A program made the translations under genes and the position numbers. A model generated the notes under the pieces. The model had not been told where the DNA came from. It ran no database searches and saw nothing but the letters and a program-made list of their open reading frames with translations. A stretch of DNA of 17,167 nt from JACPIL01 sp964362365 (lineage in GTDB: Archaea > Nanobdellota > Nanobdellia > Woesearchaeales > GW2011-AR9), in contig CAYIEF010000022.1 in the NCBI GenBank assembly GCA_964362365.1, positions 1 through 17,167 on the forward strand, given 5' to 3'. Positions 12,069 to 17,167 of the stretch are shown here, in pieces (within the stretch, counting starts at the first letter, position 1; the number at the start of each line of letters is the position of its first letter).

Positions 12069-12389
12069 TTATTTGTATTTAAGATTAGTATTGATAAGCT
12101 CATTATTTTGTCGTATCGTAGCTTCAATAGTCCGCTTAACTACATCTGGATGCGGAGAATGCAGGATAATAGGGCGACCTTCATATTCTCTGTGCTCTTC
12201 GACGAGATTTGCAACACCTAATGACTCCCAGGTCCACTTTCGGACATATTCAACGTCTCCTCGCAAATGGCGAACGAAAAAGTAAATCCTGTCTCTTAGT
12301 TCTTCCCCAATACTTTTGTGGTAGTCGTTTAAAGAGGGGTTTCTTTCTTCCATTTGTTTTAGTTTTTTTTGAAGAGGGTCGTAGAACAT
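12069..12389 (-). CDS. Hypothetical protein downstream of aspS, 106 residues
   Basis: I do not recognise this family. The ATG at 12389 is preceded by GAGGTG, which straddles the aspS stop region, and lies 8 bases after that stop; a TTG at 12401 is a weaker alternative. The product looks soluble and helical with basic and acidic alternation (MFYDPLQKKLKQMEERNP, then RDRIYFFVRHLRGDVEYVRK) and a possible strand-turn IILHSPHPDVV. It is probably co-transcribed with aspS. It bears no similarity by eye to the 110-residue cassette protein, although both follow an aspS 3' end. Confidence 0.75.
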   Translation of the reverse strand: MFYDPLQKKLKQMEERNPSLNDYHKSIGEELRDRIYFFVRHLRGDVEYVRKWTWESLGVANLVEEHREYEGRPIILHSPHPDVVKRTIEATIRQNNELINTNLKYK

Positions 12390-12397
12390 GTTCCACC

Positions 12398-13741
12398 TCA
12401 AGGCTTCGTCCTTTCCGGATCTCTCGGCAGCAATACCGCTTCTCTAACATTGTCCAACTTCAATAACCTTTGGGTAATCCTGTCCAGTCCAAATCCCGCT
12501 CCGCCATGCGGTGGAACTCCATACTTAAAGATTTCCGCATACTCTTCCATTTTATCCAAATCCAACCCTTTCGCTTTAGCCTGCTTCTTGAGAATTTCAT
12601 AGCGATGCTCCCGCTGTGCTCCGGTACTGATCTCTACTCCATTGAACAGCAAGTCAAATGATTTGGTAACATCAGCCTTTCCTTCCGGTTTCATATGATA
12701 GAAAGCTCTGACTGCTGCTGGGAATAGGGTAATAAAAACGAATTCTGAACCGTATTTCTCTTTAACCAATTCTCCTAACAATCGTTCCCCTTCCGCATCA
12801 AGATCCTCGTCCTTGCCATACTTCTTTCCCTTCGTTCCGCCAGGAACGTCACGAACGGAGTGACTTGACTTGGCCAGCATTTTCTTAGCCTCATCCATGG
12901 TAATTCTTGGAATTTTCTTGGGAACAACCAACTCAACCCCTAAAGTCTTCAGTTCCTCAACAGCTTCTTTTGACAAATTGCTCATAAGATTCACAAACAT
13001 TTCCTCAATCAAATCCATGACGTCGTCGTAATCATCGATGAAACCCATCTCAAAATCTACACCAGTAAATTCAGTCAGATGCCGAGTAGTATGTGATCTC
13101 TCAGCTCTAAACACTGGACCTAACTCATACACTCGTTCAAAGCCGCCGGTGACGAACATCTGCTTGTAGATTTGCGGTGATTGAGCTAAATACGCTGGTT
13201 TTCCAAAATAATCTAGAATAAACAGCTCTGCTCCCGATTCCACTCCGATGGTAGTTATCTTTGGGGTATTGATATTAGTAAACCCTTTACTGTCAAAGAA
13301 ATTGGTCAAAATCTTAGAGATTTTTCCCCGTACTTTGAAAATAGCCTGCTTTTTCAGATTTCTGGTATCTAAGAAGCGGTGATCAATCCGTTTATCAATA
13401 TGAGTTAATCCTTTATCCGAGTTATCTATGGGCAAAGGAGTTGCTGCTGAGGACAAAACAGTGATTTTCTTGATTAATACTTCAATCCCCCAGCGGGATT
13501 CCTTGTTTTTCTTAGGTGTTCCTACAATCTCCACCACAGATTCATTAGTAATATCGCCTATGGCAGTAAAAGAAGCCTCATCAGTTGTTCCTTTCAAAGC
13601 AATAGTCTGCATATCTCCAGTTCTATCGCGGAGAATGAGAAATTTGATCTTGCTTAAGTTTCGCAAGTCCTGCACCCATCCTTTGAGTAAGACTTCCTTA
13701 TCTAGATGCTCATGAAGTTGATTGATCAAGGTTCTGTTCAT
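12398..13741 (-). CDS. aspS: Aspartyl-tRNA synthetase (archaeal type)
   Basis: This 447-residue class II synthetase charges tRNA-Asp (and, in non-discriminating archaeal forms, tRNA-Asn). An N-terminal OB-fold anticodon-binding domain (about 1-105, with LLKGWVQDLRNLSKIKFLILRDR) is followed by the catalytic core: LAQSPQIYKQ, motif 2 ELGPVFRAERSHTTRHLTEF (R212, E214), FEMGFID, and motif 3 GGAGFGLDRI (414-421), ending LLPRDPERTKP. I start at the ATG at 13741; an in-frame ATG at 13804 would add 21 atypical residues. The residue after GWV, linked to tRNA discrimination, is Gln here, so I cannot tell discriminating from non-discriminating. Residues about 292-305 are an apparent insertion encoded by a double palindrome. 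Confidence 0.95.
   Translation of the reverse strand: MNRTLINQLHEHLDKEVLLKGWVQDLRNLSKIKFLILRDRTGDMQTIALKGTTDEASFTAIGDITNESVVEIVGTPKKNKESRWGIEVLIKKITVLSSAATPLPIDNSDKGLTHIDKRIDHRFLDTRNLKKQAIFKVRGKISKILTNFFDSKGFTNINTPKITTIGVESGAELFILDYFGKPAYLAQSPQIYKQMFVTGGFERVYELGPVFRAERSHTTRHLTEFTGVDFEMGFIDDYDDVMDLIEEMFVNLMSNLSKEAVEELKTLGVELVVPKKIPRITMDEAKKMLAKSSHSVRDVPGGTKGKKYGKDEDLDAEGERLLGELVKEKYGSEFVFITLFPAAVRAFYHMKPEGKADVTKSFDLLFNGVEISTGAQREHRYEILKKQAKAKGLDLDKMEEYAEIFKYGVPPHGGAGFGLDRITQRLLKLDNVREAVLLPRDPERTKP
12833..12864 (-). repeat. Double palindrome inserted in the aspS coding sequence
   Basis: Two adjacent inverted repeats sharing one base: CGTTCC-GCCA-GGAACG (12833-12848) and GTCAC-GAACGGA-GTGAC (12848-12864). 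They encode the SHSVRDVPGGT part of a segment with no counterpart in archaeal AspRS as I recall the alignment, in a surface-loop position before the conserved DEDLDAEGERLLGELV. It resembles small palindromic elements that insert in frame into protein genes. Confidence 0.6.
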
Positions 13742-13773
13742 GAAAAGCCAAAATAAGCCGCCCTTTTTATTGT

Positions 13774-13913
13774 TTTCTATAGATAATTTTGAAAAAACAT
13801 TCAAAATGATCTTAGAAACTTTGAAATAGCCGATATTTTAGCGTAAAAAGATGAACCCCAAAAATCTCTTTTTTTCAAAGTTTCTATAGAAAATTTTGCT
13901 AATTTGCAAAATT
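13774..13913. repeat. Cluster of inverted and direct repeats upstream of aspS
   Basis: AGAAACTTTGAAA (13814-13826) is perfectly complementary to TTTCAAAGTTTCT (13873-13885). AATTTTGC (13892-13899) and GCAAAATT (13906-13913) form a hairpin with a 6-base loop. An 18-base stretch beginning TTTCTATAGA occurs at 13774-13791 and 13881-13898 with one mismatch. They lie across and upstream of the aspS promoter area. Purpose unknown: operator, terminator or a degenerate element. Confidence 0.55.
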
Positions 13914-13960
13914 GTTCTAAGAAAACCATAGAATTAAGGTTTGAAAAAGAAGGAAGAAAG

Positions 13961-13968
13961 AAAAAAAA
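13961..13968 (-). terminator. Oligo-T terminator downstream of gdhA
   Basis: On the minus strand a run of eight or more T residues follows the gdhA stop and the lysine-rich peptide ORF, fitting archaeal termination before aspS. Confidence 0.45.
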
Positions 13969-13986
13969 GAAAAGTAAAATTACTAT

Positions 13987-14025
13987 TTATCTTCGCTTTT
14001 TTTTCTTTGCTGCTTTCTTAGCCAT
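13987..14025 (-). CDS. Possible 12-residue lysine-rich peptide behind gdhA
   Basis: ATG at 14025, stop TAA at 13987-13989, product MAKKAAKKKKRR. A good ribosome site, GAGGTG, lies 8 bases upstream, and the ORF follows gdhA by 64 bases in the same direction. Ten-residue-scale ORFs arise by chance easily, but a strong ribosome site before an almost purely basic peptide is suggestive of a real nucleic-acid-binding micropeptide. Unproven. Confidence 0.35.
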   Translation of the reverse strand: MAKKAAKKKKRR

Positions 14026-14089
14026 CTATCATACACCTCTTTTGTTAAATGATGAAAGAAGTAAATACTTTTACCTATTTAAATGTTAC

Positions 14090-15301
14090 TTAAATTCTCT
14101 TCCGATCTTTTTCCGCAGCAATAATTTTTTCCAATGCCAAAACATACGCAGCAGACCTAAAGCTCTTTTTATCGTCGGAAAATTCCTTCCAGATCTGTTG
14201 GAAAGCCGAAAACATCTTTTCCTGCAGCTTTTTCTTGATTTCCTGCTCACTCCAAGATTCATTCTTCTTGTTTTGCACCCACTCAAAGTATGAAACAGTT
14301 ACGCCGCCAGAGTTTGCTAAAATATCCGGCAGCACTAATACATTTCTCGTTGATAAGATTTCGTCCGCTTCCGGTGTGGTCGGTCCATTGGCTAACTCCA
14401 ATACTATCTTTGCTTTGATCCTTGGAGCAATTTCCTTGGTAATTACTCCACTTAAGGCGGAAGGAATAAGTATGGAACAATCGCTTTCCAAAAGCTCTTC
14501 GTTGCTGATTTTTGTTGCTTTGGCATACTCAGTCACTGTTCCGGTTGTTTCCTTTGCTTTGATTACTTTCTTGATGTCCAAACCTTTTGGATCATAAATT
14601 CCTCCTTTTGAATCAGAAACGGCCACAATGGTATATTTCCGTTCTGCCAAGAGTTGCGCCATGTTCATCCCGGCATTGCCAAAACCTTGAATTGCAACTT
14701 TCTTCTCTTTCAATCCTGTTTTCTTCACTGCTTCTTCTAGGACATACACTCCGCCTAGAGCAGTAGCAATATCTCTCACTTTAGAACCACCTAATTCCAA
14801 CGGTTTTCCGGTAATAAACGCCGGTGCTTTCTTTCCGATCAATTTTTGATACTCATCCAGCATCCAACCCATTATTTCAGGAGTCGTATATACATCTGGC
14901 GCAGGAACATCTGTATCCGGACCAAGATTCTTATAAAAAGCGCGGACATAGGCTCTGCTTAACTCTTCCAATTCTTTTTTGCTTAATTTTTTAGGATCTA
15001 CTGTAACCCCGCCTTTTCCACCGCCAAAAGGAAGATCAGTAACTGCAGTCTTTATAATCATCCAGAACGCCAATGAGGTCACTTCATCCTCAGAAACTTC
15101 AGGATGATAACGGATACCTCCTTTATATGGCCCCCTGGCATTATTGAATTGAACTCGGTAGGCTGGATATTTCTTTCCATTTACGGTTAATTCTGCTTTA
15201 AGAACTTTATCTGGGGTTTCTAACTTTCTGATATCTTTTTTACTAAGATTAGCCAAAGGAGCAATTTTTTTCAGAAATGTGGTTACGTTTGCAAAAGACA
15301 T
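14090..15301 (-). CDS. gdhA: Glutamate dehydrogenase (Glu/Leu/Phe/Val dehydrogenase family)
   Basis: The 403-residue enzyme interconverts glutamate and 2-oxoglutarate plus ammonia using NAD(P). The N-terminal substrate domain has ARGPYKGGIRYHP (K60), PFGGGKGGVTVDP with catalytic K96, and DVPAPDVYTTPEIMGWM (D136). The nucleotide domain has KVAIQGFGNAGMNMA (Rossmann G-x-G-N-x-G) and VAVSDSKGGIYDPKG; the acidic D230 after the second strand hints at NAD preference. C-terminal ILANSGGVTVSYFEWVQN is complete. Length is normal. The start is the ATG at 15301, with a TATA-like element 24-31 bases upstream; a TTG at 15316 is less likely. It stands alone apart from a possible micropeptide downstream. 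Confidence 0.95.
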   Translation of the reverse strand: MSFANVTTFLKKIAPLANLSKKDIRKLETPDKVLKAELTVNGKKYPAYRVQFNNARGPYKGGIRYHPEVSEDEVTSLAFWMIIKTAVTDLPFGGGKGGVTVDPKKLSKKELEELSRAYVRAFYKNLGPDTDVPAPDVYTTPEIMGWMLDEYQKLIGKKAPAFITGKPLELGGSKVRDIATALGGVYVLEEAVKKTGLKEKKVAIQGFGNAGMNMAQLLAERKYTIVAVSDSKGGIYDPKGLDIKKVIKAKETTGTVTEYAKATKISNEELLESDCSILIPSALSGVITKEIAPRIKAKIVLELANGPTTPEADEILSTRNVLVLPDILANSGGVTVSYFEWVQNKKNESWSEQEIKKKLQEKMFSAFQQIWKEFSDDKKSFRSAAYVLALEKIIAAEKDRKRI

Positions 15302-15324
15302 ACAACCTTGAACCAAGAATCTTC

Positions 15325-15332
15325 TTTTAAAT
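15325..15332 (-). promoter_or_regulatory. TATA box of gdhA (leaderless)
   Basis: Minus-strand ATTTAAAA lies 24-31 bases before the ATG at 15301. No strong ribosome site is present. Confidence 0.55.
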
Positions 15333-15441
15333 CTTGTGTAGTAATGTTAATTTTACTATAACTTTTGTTTCAGAATCTGATCTAGTTGCTGACGGGCGGG
15401 AAACAATACAATCTCCAGTAGTTGTCTTAACTTTATGATTA

Positions 15442-15603
15442 TTATGAATTGATTCTTGCTTTAAACAACGCTGCAGCTAATGTCGCAATCACATCCTCCT
15501 GATTAATCCCATGCTTGATGGCAATATATTTCGCATCCTGCACGCATTCATCCATGAGCTGAAGGTGCTGCCTCCGCAGTTGGTCGTGTTCTTCAGAAGA
15601 CAT
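15442..15603 (-). CDS. Hypothetical small helical protein, 53 residues
   Basis: I start it at the ATG at 15603, which fits a leaderless promoter (TATA centre 28 bases upstream); an upstream in-frame ATG at 15663 would overlap the divergent GTPase gene. The product is entirely helical in appearance: SSEEHDQLRRQHLQLMDECVQDAKYIAIKH then GINQEDVIATLAAALFKARI, two or three amphipathic helices. No motif is recognised; small size and pairing with a ribosome-assembly-type GTPase across one promoter could hint at a translation role, but that is speculation. Confidence 0.65.
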   Translation of the reverse strand: MSSEEHDQLRRQHLQLMDECVQDAKYIAIKHGINQEDVIATLAAALFKARINS

Positions 15604-15626
15604 AATTAGCTTTATTTGCAAGGAAT

Positions 15627-15636
15627 ATTTATAAAT
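15627..15636. promoter_or_regulatory. Symmetric TATA box shared by two divergent leaderless genes
   Basis: ATTTATAAAT is a perfect palindrome centred at 15631.5, about 28 bases from the ATG at 15603 (minus) and 25 from the ATG at 15657 (plus). No second TATA-like element is visible in the 53-base spacer, so the same box may serve both directions. Confidence 0.7.
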
Positions 15637-15638
15637 TT

Positions 15639-15652
15639 GCATACTGGTATGC
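15639..15652. promoter_or_regulatory. Palindrome GCATACTGGTATGC between the shared TATA box and the GTPase start
   Basis: Perfect 6-base arms around a 2-base centre, placed 5-18 bases before the GTPase ATG, where a bound protein would block start-site access in the plus direction. Candidate operator. Confidence 0.5.
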
Positions 15653-15656
15653 ACAT

Positions 15657-16385
15657 ATGCCATCGTTCTGGAAACATGTCAATGAAGTATTGAGAGAAGC
15701 ATATATCATCATCGAAGTGCTTGATGCTAGATTCGTGGAGGAGACCAGAAACAGAGAAATTGAGTATAAGGTACGCTCTTCCGGCAAGAAGATATTATAT
15801 GTTCTCAATAAATGCGATTTGGTCAACATAGATGAATTGAAAGAGAAGAGCAAAGAACTGCAGCCTTCCGTTTTTATTTCCAGCAAGGAAAGATTAGGGA
15901 CAACTATTTTGAAGAAGAAAATTCTGGAATTGTCTCAAGGAGAGAAAGTTACTGTTGGCGTTTTAGGATATCCAAACGTAGGTAAATCTTCCTTGATCAA
16001 CGCTTTAGCCGGACGAGGAGCGGCCAGAACTTCTTCAGAAAGCGGCTTCACCAAGGGATTGCAGAAAGTACGCGTGGATAATAAGATAATGCTGATTGAT
16101 ACACCTGGAGTATTTCCAAAGGAAGAGAAAGATGTAGTGAAATATGGAAAGACAAGTGCCATGAGTTCTGGCAAAATTAGAGACCCGGAATACGTCGCTC
16201 TGCGAATTATTGAAGATGAAAAAGAGAAGGTTAAGAGGCATTTCCATCTCGAAGAAGATGATGCAGAAGAGATATTAGAAAAAATTGCGGTTATTTACAA
16301 GAAAATACGTAAAGGCAAAGAATTGGATTTAGATGCAGCGGCAAGATTGTTCCTGAAAAAGTGGCAAGAAGGGAGCATAAAATGA
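15657..16385 (+). CDS. Circularly permuted GTPase, YlqF/RbgA-YawG family
   Basis: The 242-residue GTPase has the permuted motif order typical of ribosome-assembly GTPases: VLDARFVEETRN, then G4 NKCD (51-54), G5-like SSK (75-77), then G1 GYPNVGKSS (104-112), GFTKG as G2 (around T132) and G3 DTPG (148-151). A helical C-terminal part (about 175-240) with an acidic/basic mix follows, containing AARLFLKKWQEGSIK as in the C-terminal domain of the family. It likely binds the large ribosomal subunit during maturation. Start ATG 15657 fits the shared promoter. The next gene overlaps its stop (ATGA). Confidence 0.92.
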   Translation: MPSFWKHVNEVLREAYIIIEVLDARFVEETRNREIEYKVRSSGKKILYVLNKCDLVNIDELKEKSKELQPSVFISSKERLGTTILKKKILELSQGEKVTVGVLGYPNVGKSSLINALAGRGAARTSSESGFTKGLQKVRVDNKIMLIDTPGVFPKEEKDVVKYGKTSAMSSGKIRDPEYVALRIIEDEKEKVKRHFHLEEDDAEEILEKIAVIYKKIRKGKELDLDAAARLFLKKWQEGSIK

Positions 16386-16912
16386 TTAAGAGAATCAAAG
16401 AACTACGCAGTGTAATAAGAACCAATCGCGACCAGAAAGGCGATGACCGCTGCTGGCTAGATGATTATTTGGTGTGGAATACGCTTCCTAAAACTAAACA
16501 GGTACTTCATTTGCCAACCTATGACGAAGGCATGAAAAGATGTAGATCATTTTTCAAGTATAGGAATTCTGCTTCTATGGAAGAAATACCCGCAGATGCT
16601 ATTCTTGACCCGGCTAAATGGGATGATGATCTTGCTAAGATGAGTGCTGAAGATTTACGCTCTGAGTTAAGTAAAATAGAAAACGCCATTTACAAACATG
16701 GTAATGTTGTTTATAGAGAACGAACCGTTGAAGATGATAAAGAACTATACCGCGTCCTGCCAGAAAAGATTCCTGCTGATTTCAGACTTCCCTGCGAAGA
16801 AGATTTTCTCGGCACGAAGAAAACAGAAGCTGGCTGCCCGCAGTTCTGGAACAGCCATAAGAATTGTCTAGGAGAACATAACATTCATCAATGGGGACCT
16901 TGTAAGAAGTAA
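16382..16912 (+). CDS. Hypothetical Cys/His-rich protein coupled to the GTPase
   Basis: The product has 176 residues from the ATG at 16382, which overlaps the GTPase TGA by 4 bases and has GGGAG 7 bases upstream; a GTG at 16361 is a less likely start. I do not know the family. It opens with a basic helix, then RDQKGDDRCWLDDYLVWNTLP, and later repeats a similar idea in DDKELYRVLPEKIPADFRLP, suggesting two related halves. The last 30 residues carry Cys and His (GCPQFWNSHKNCLGEHNIHQWGPC) that could bind a metal. Tight coupling to the GTPase suggests a related role, by inference. Confidence 0.75.
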   Translation: MIKRIKELRSVIRTNRDQKGDDRCWLDDYLVWNTLPKTKQVLHLPTYDEGMKRCRSFFKYRNSASMEEIPADAILDPAKWDDDLAKMSAEDLRSELSKIENAIYKHGNVVYRERTVEDDKELYRVLPEKIPADFRLPCEEDFLGTKKTEAGCPQFWNSHKNCLGEHNIHQWGPCKK

Positions 16913-16926
16913 TAATAATGTCTGTT

Positions 16927-17109
16927 TCACGACGTCAGTAAATCATCTATCTCTTCATTTTTCATGGAAGTATCCGCCTTGACAAACTTTCCCTGTTTGA
17001 TTTGCTCTTCGCTTCGTTCGATAGCTTCCTTTATCATTTCAATCTGATAAGTGCAACAACTATTTGAATTTTTTGTTCTAAATACTCGAGGAAGAGTTGT
17101 TACTTTCAG
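16927..17109 (-). CDS. Short ORF at right edge, 36 residues from ATG or 60 from CTG
   Basis: From the ATG at 17037 it encodes a 36-residue peptide, MIKEAIERSEEQIKQGKFVK followed by an acidic end that closes DDLLTS. The frame is open further upstream with no ATG, GTG or TTG, but a TTTATAAA box at 17130-17137 points to a transcription start near a CTG codon at 17107-17109, which would give a 60-residue product reading LKVTTLPRVFRTK before it. The C-terminal half resembles the linear tails of small antitoxins (E-A-I-x-x-S-E-x-x-I-K-x-G-K), but no DNA-binding part is seen. It could be a real small gene with an unusual start, or a remnant. Confidence 0.4.
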   Translation of the reverse strand: MKVTTLPRVFRTKNSNSCCTYQIEMIKEAIERSEEQIKQGKFVKADTSMKNEEIDDLLTS

Positions 17110-17129
17110 GTTACTAAATAGTAGTAAAC

Positions 17130-17137
17130 TTTATAAA
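17130..17137 (-). promoter_or_regulatory. TATA box near right edge
   Basis: TTTATAAA in a minus-strand context, 21-30 bases before the CTG at 17109. It is palindromic, so it could also serve a plus-strand gene beyond the window. Confidence 0.45.
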
Positions 17138-17167
17138 TAAACCTGCCAAATCACTATTATAACAAGC

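Noticed and set aside
13805..13913. T-box or similar tRNA-sensing leader upstream of aspS
   Set aside because: The repeats form hairpins but no T-box core motif is present, and such leaders are not known in archaea.
13904..14293. 129-codon plus-strand ORF opposite gdhA
   Set aside because: Mostly antisense to the clear gdhA coding sequence, with a poly-lysine run from an A-rich tract; a shadow frame.
1..17167. tRNA or rRNA genes and insertion sequences
   Set aside because: No GGTTC-A-A-type T-arm with matching acceptor stem, no rRNA-like stretches, and no transposase or integrase reading frame was found by eye on either strand.

Overview
The window looks like archaeal chromosome, most likely from a small-genome DPANN-type lineage (Woesearchaeota-like is my best guess, by inference). 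The reasons are an archaeal translation initiation factor aIF1A, an archaeal-type aspartyl-tRNA synthetase, A/T-rich TATA boxes about 22-31 bases upstream of many start codons (the signature of leaderless archaeal mRNAs), GGAGG/GGTGA ribosome sites mainly inside operons, very tight gene packing and several short lineage-specific hypothetical proteins. Several metabolic genes are of types better known from bacteria (LspA, GTP cyclohydrolase I/FolE, FolB, FolK, FolP). No rRNA, tRNA, CRISPR array or recognisable transposase was seen.

Layout, left to right. 1-409 (minus) is the N-terminal part of a RecB/Cas4-like PD-(D/E)XK nuclease running off the edge. It is divergent from aIF1A (527-847), a membrane protein with a C-terminal Ada-type zinc-binding module (899-1495) and an unknown gene (1500-2012). 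2037-5197 is a minus-strand block: a D-glycerate-3-kinase-like P-loop kinase, a small coiled-coil protein overlapping lipoprotein signal peptidase lspA, and two overlapping HAD-family genes. A small winged-helix-like gene (5305-5580) follows, with a direct repeat around its TATA box.

5717-8527 (minus) is a five-gene overlapping folate operon: folE, folB, folK, an unexpected 2-oxoglutarate/Fe(II)-oxygenase-like gene, folP. It covers GTP to dihydropteroate, except the pyrophosphatase step and pABA supply. Divergent from it is a membrane-tethered ArsR-like regulator (8657-9238), which meets a DUF4349 membrane protein (9249-10154) tail to tail.

10135-12060 is the most unusual part. A 109-bp block holding the DUF4349 promoter, ribosome site and first codons is present twice in direct orientation (10135-10243 and 11952-12060), and a 19-bp core occurs a third time at 11518-11536. 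These repeats bound two accessory cassettes: a minimal nucleotidyltransferase/HEPN pair with two palindromic operators at its promoter, and an unknown beta-rich 110-residue protein. The second block is joined in frame to a diverged copy of the last 16 codons of aspS, making a chimeric 23-codon leader ORF.

12069-15301 (minus) holds gdhA, a possible 12-residue lysine-rich peptide, a repeat-rich intergenic stretch, aspS with a palindromic insertion in its coding sequence, and an unknown gene behind aspS. From 15442 a 53-residue protein and a circularly permuted YlqF/RbgA-type GTPase diverge from what appears to be one shared symmetric TATA box. The GTPase overlaps an unknown Cys/His-rich gene, and a short minus-strand ORF closes the window.
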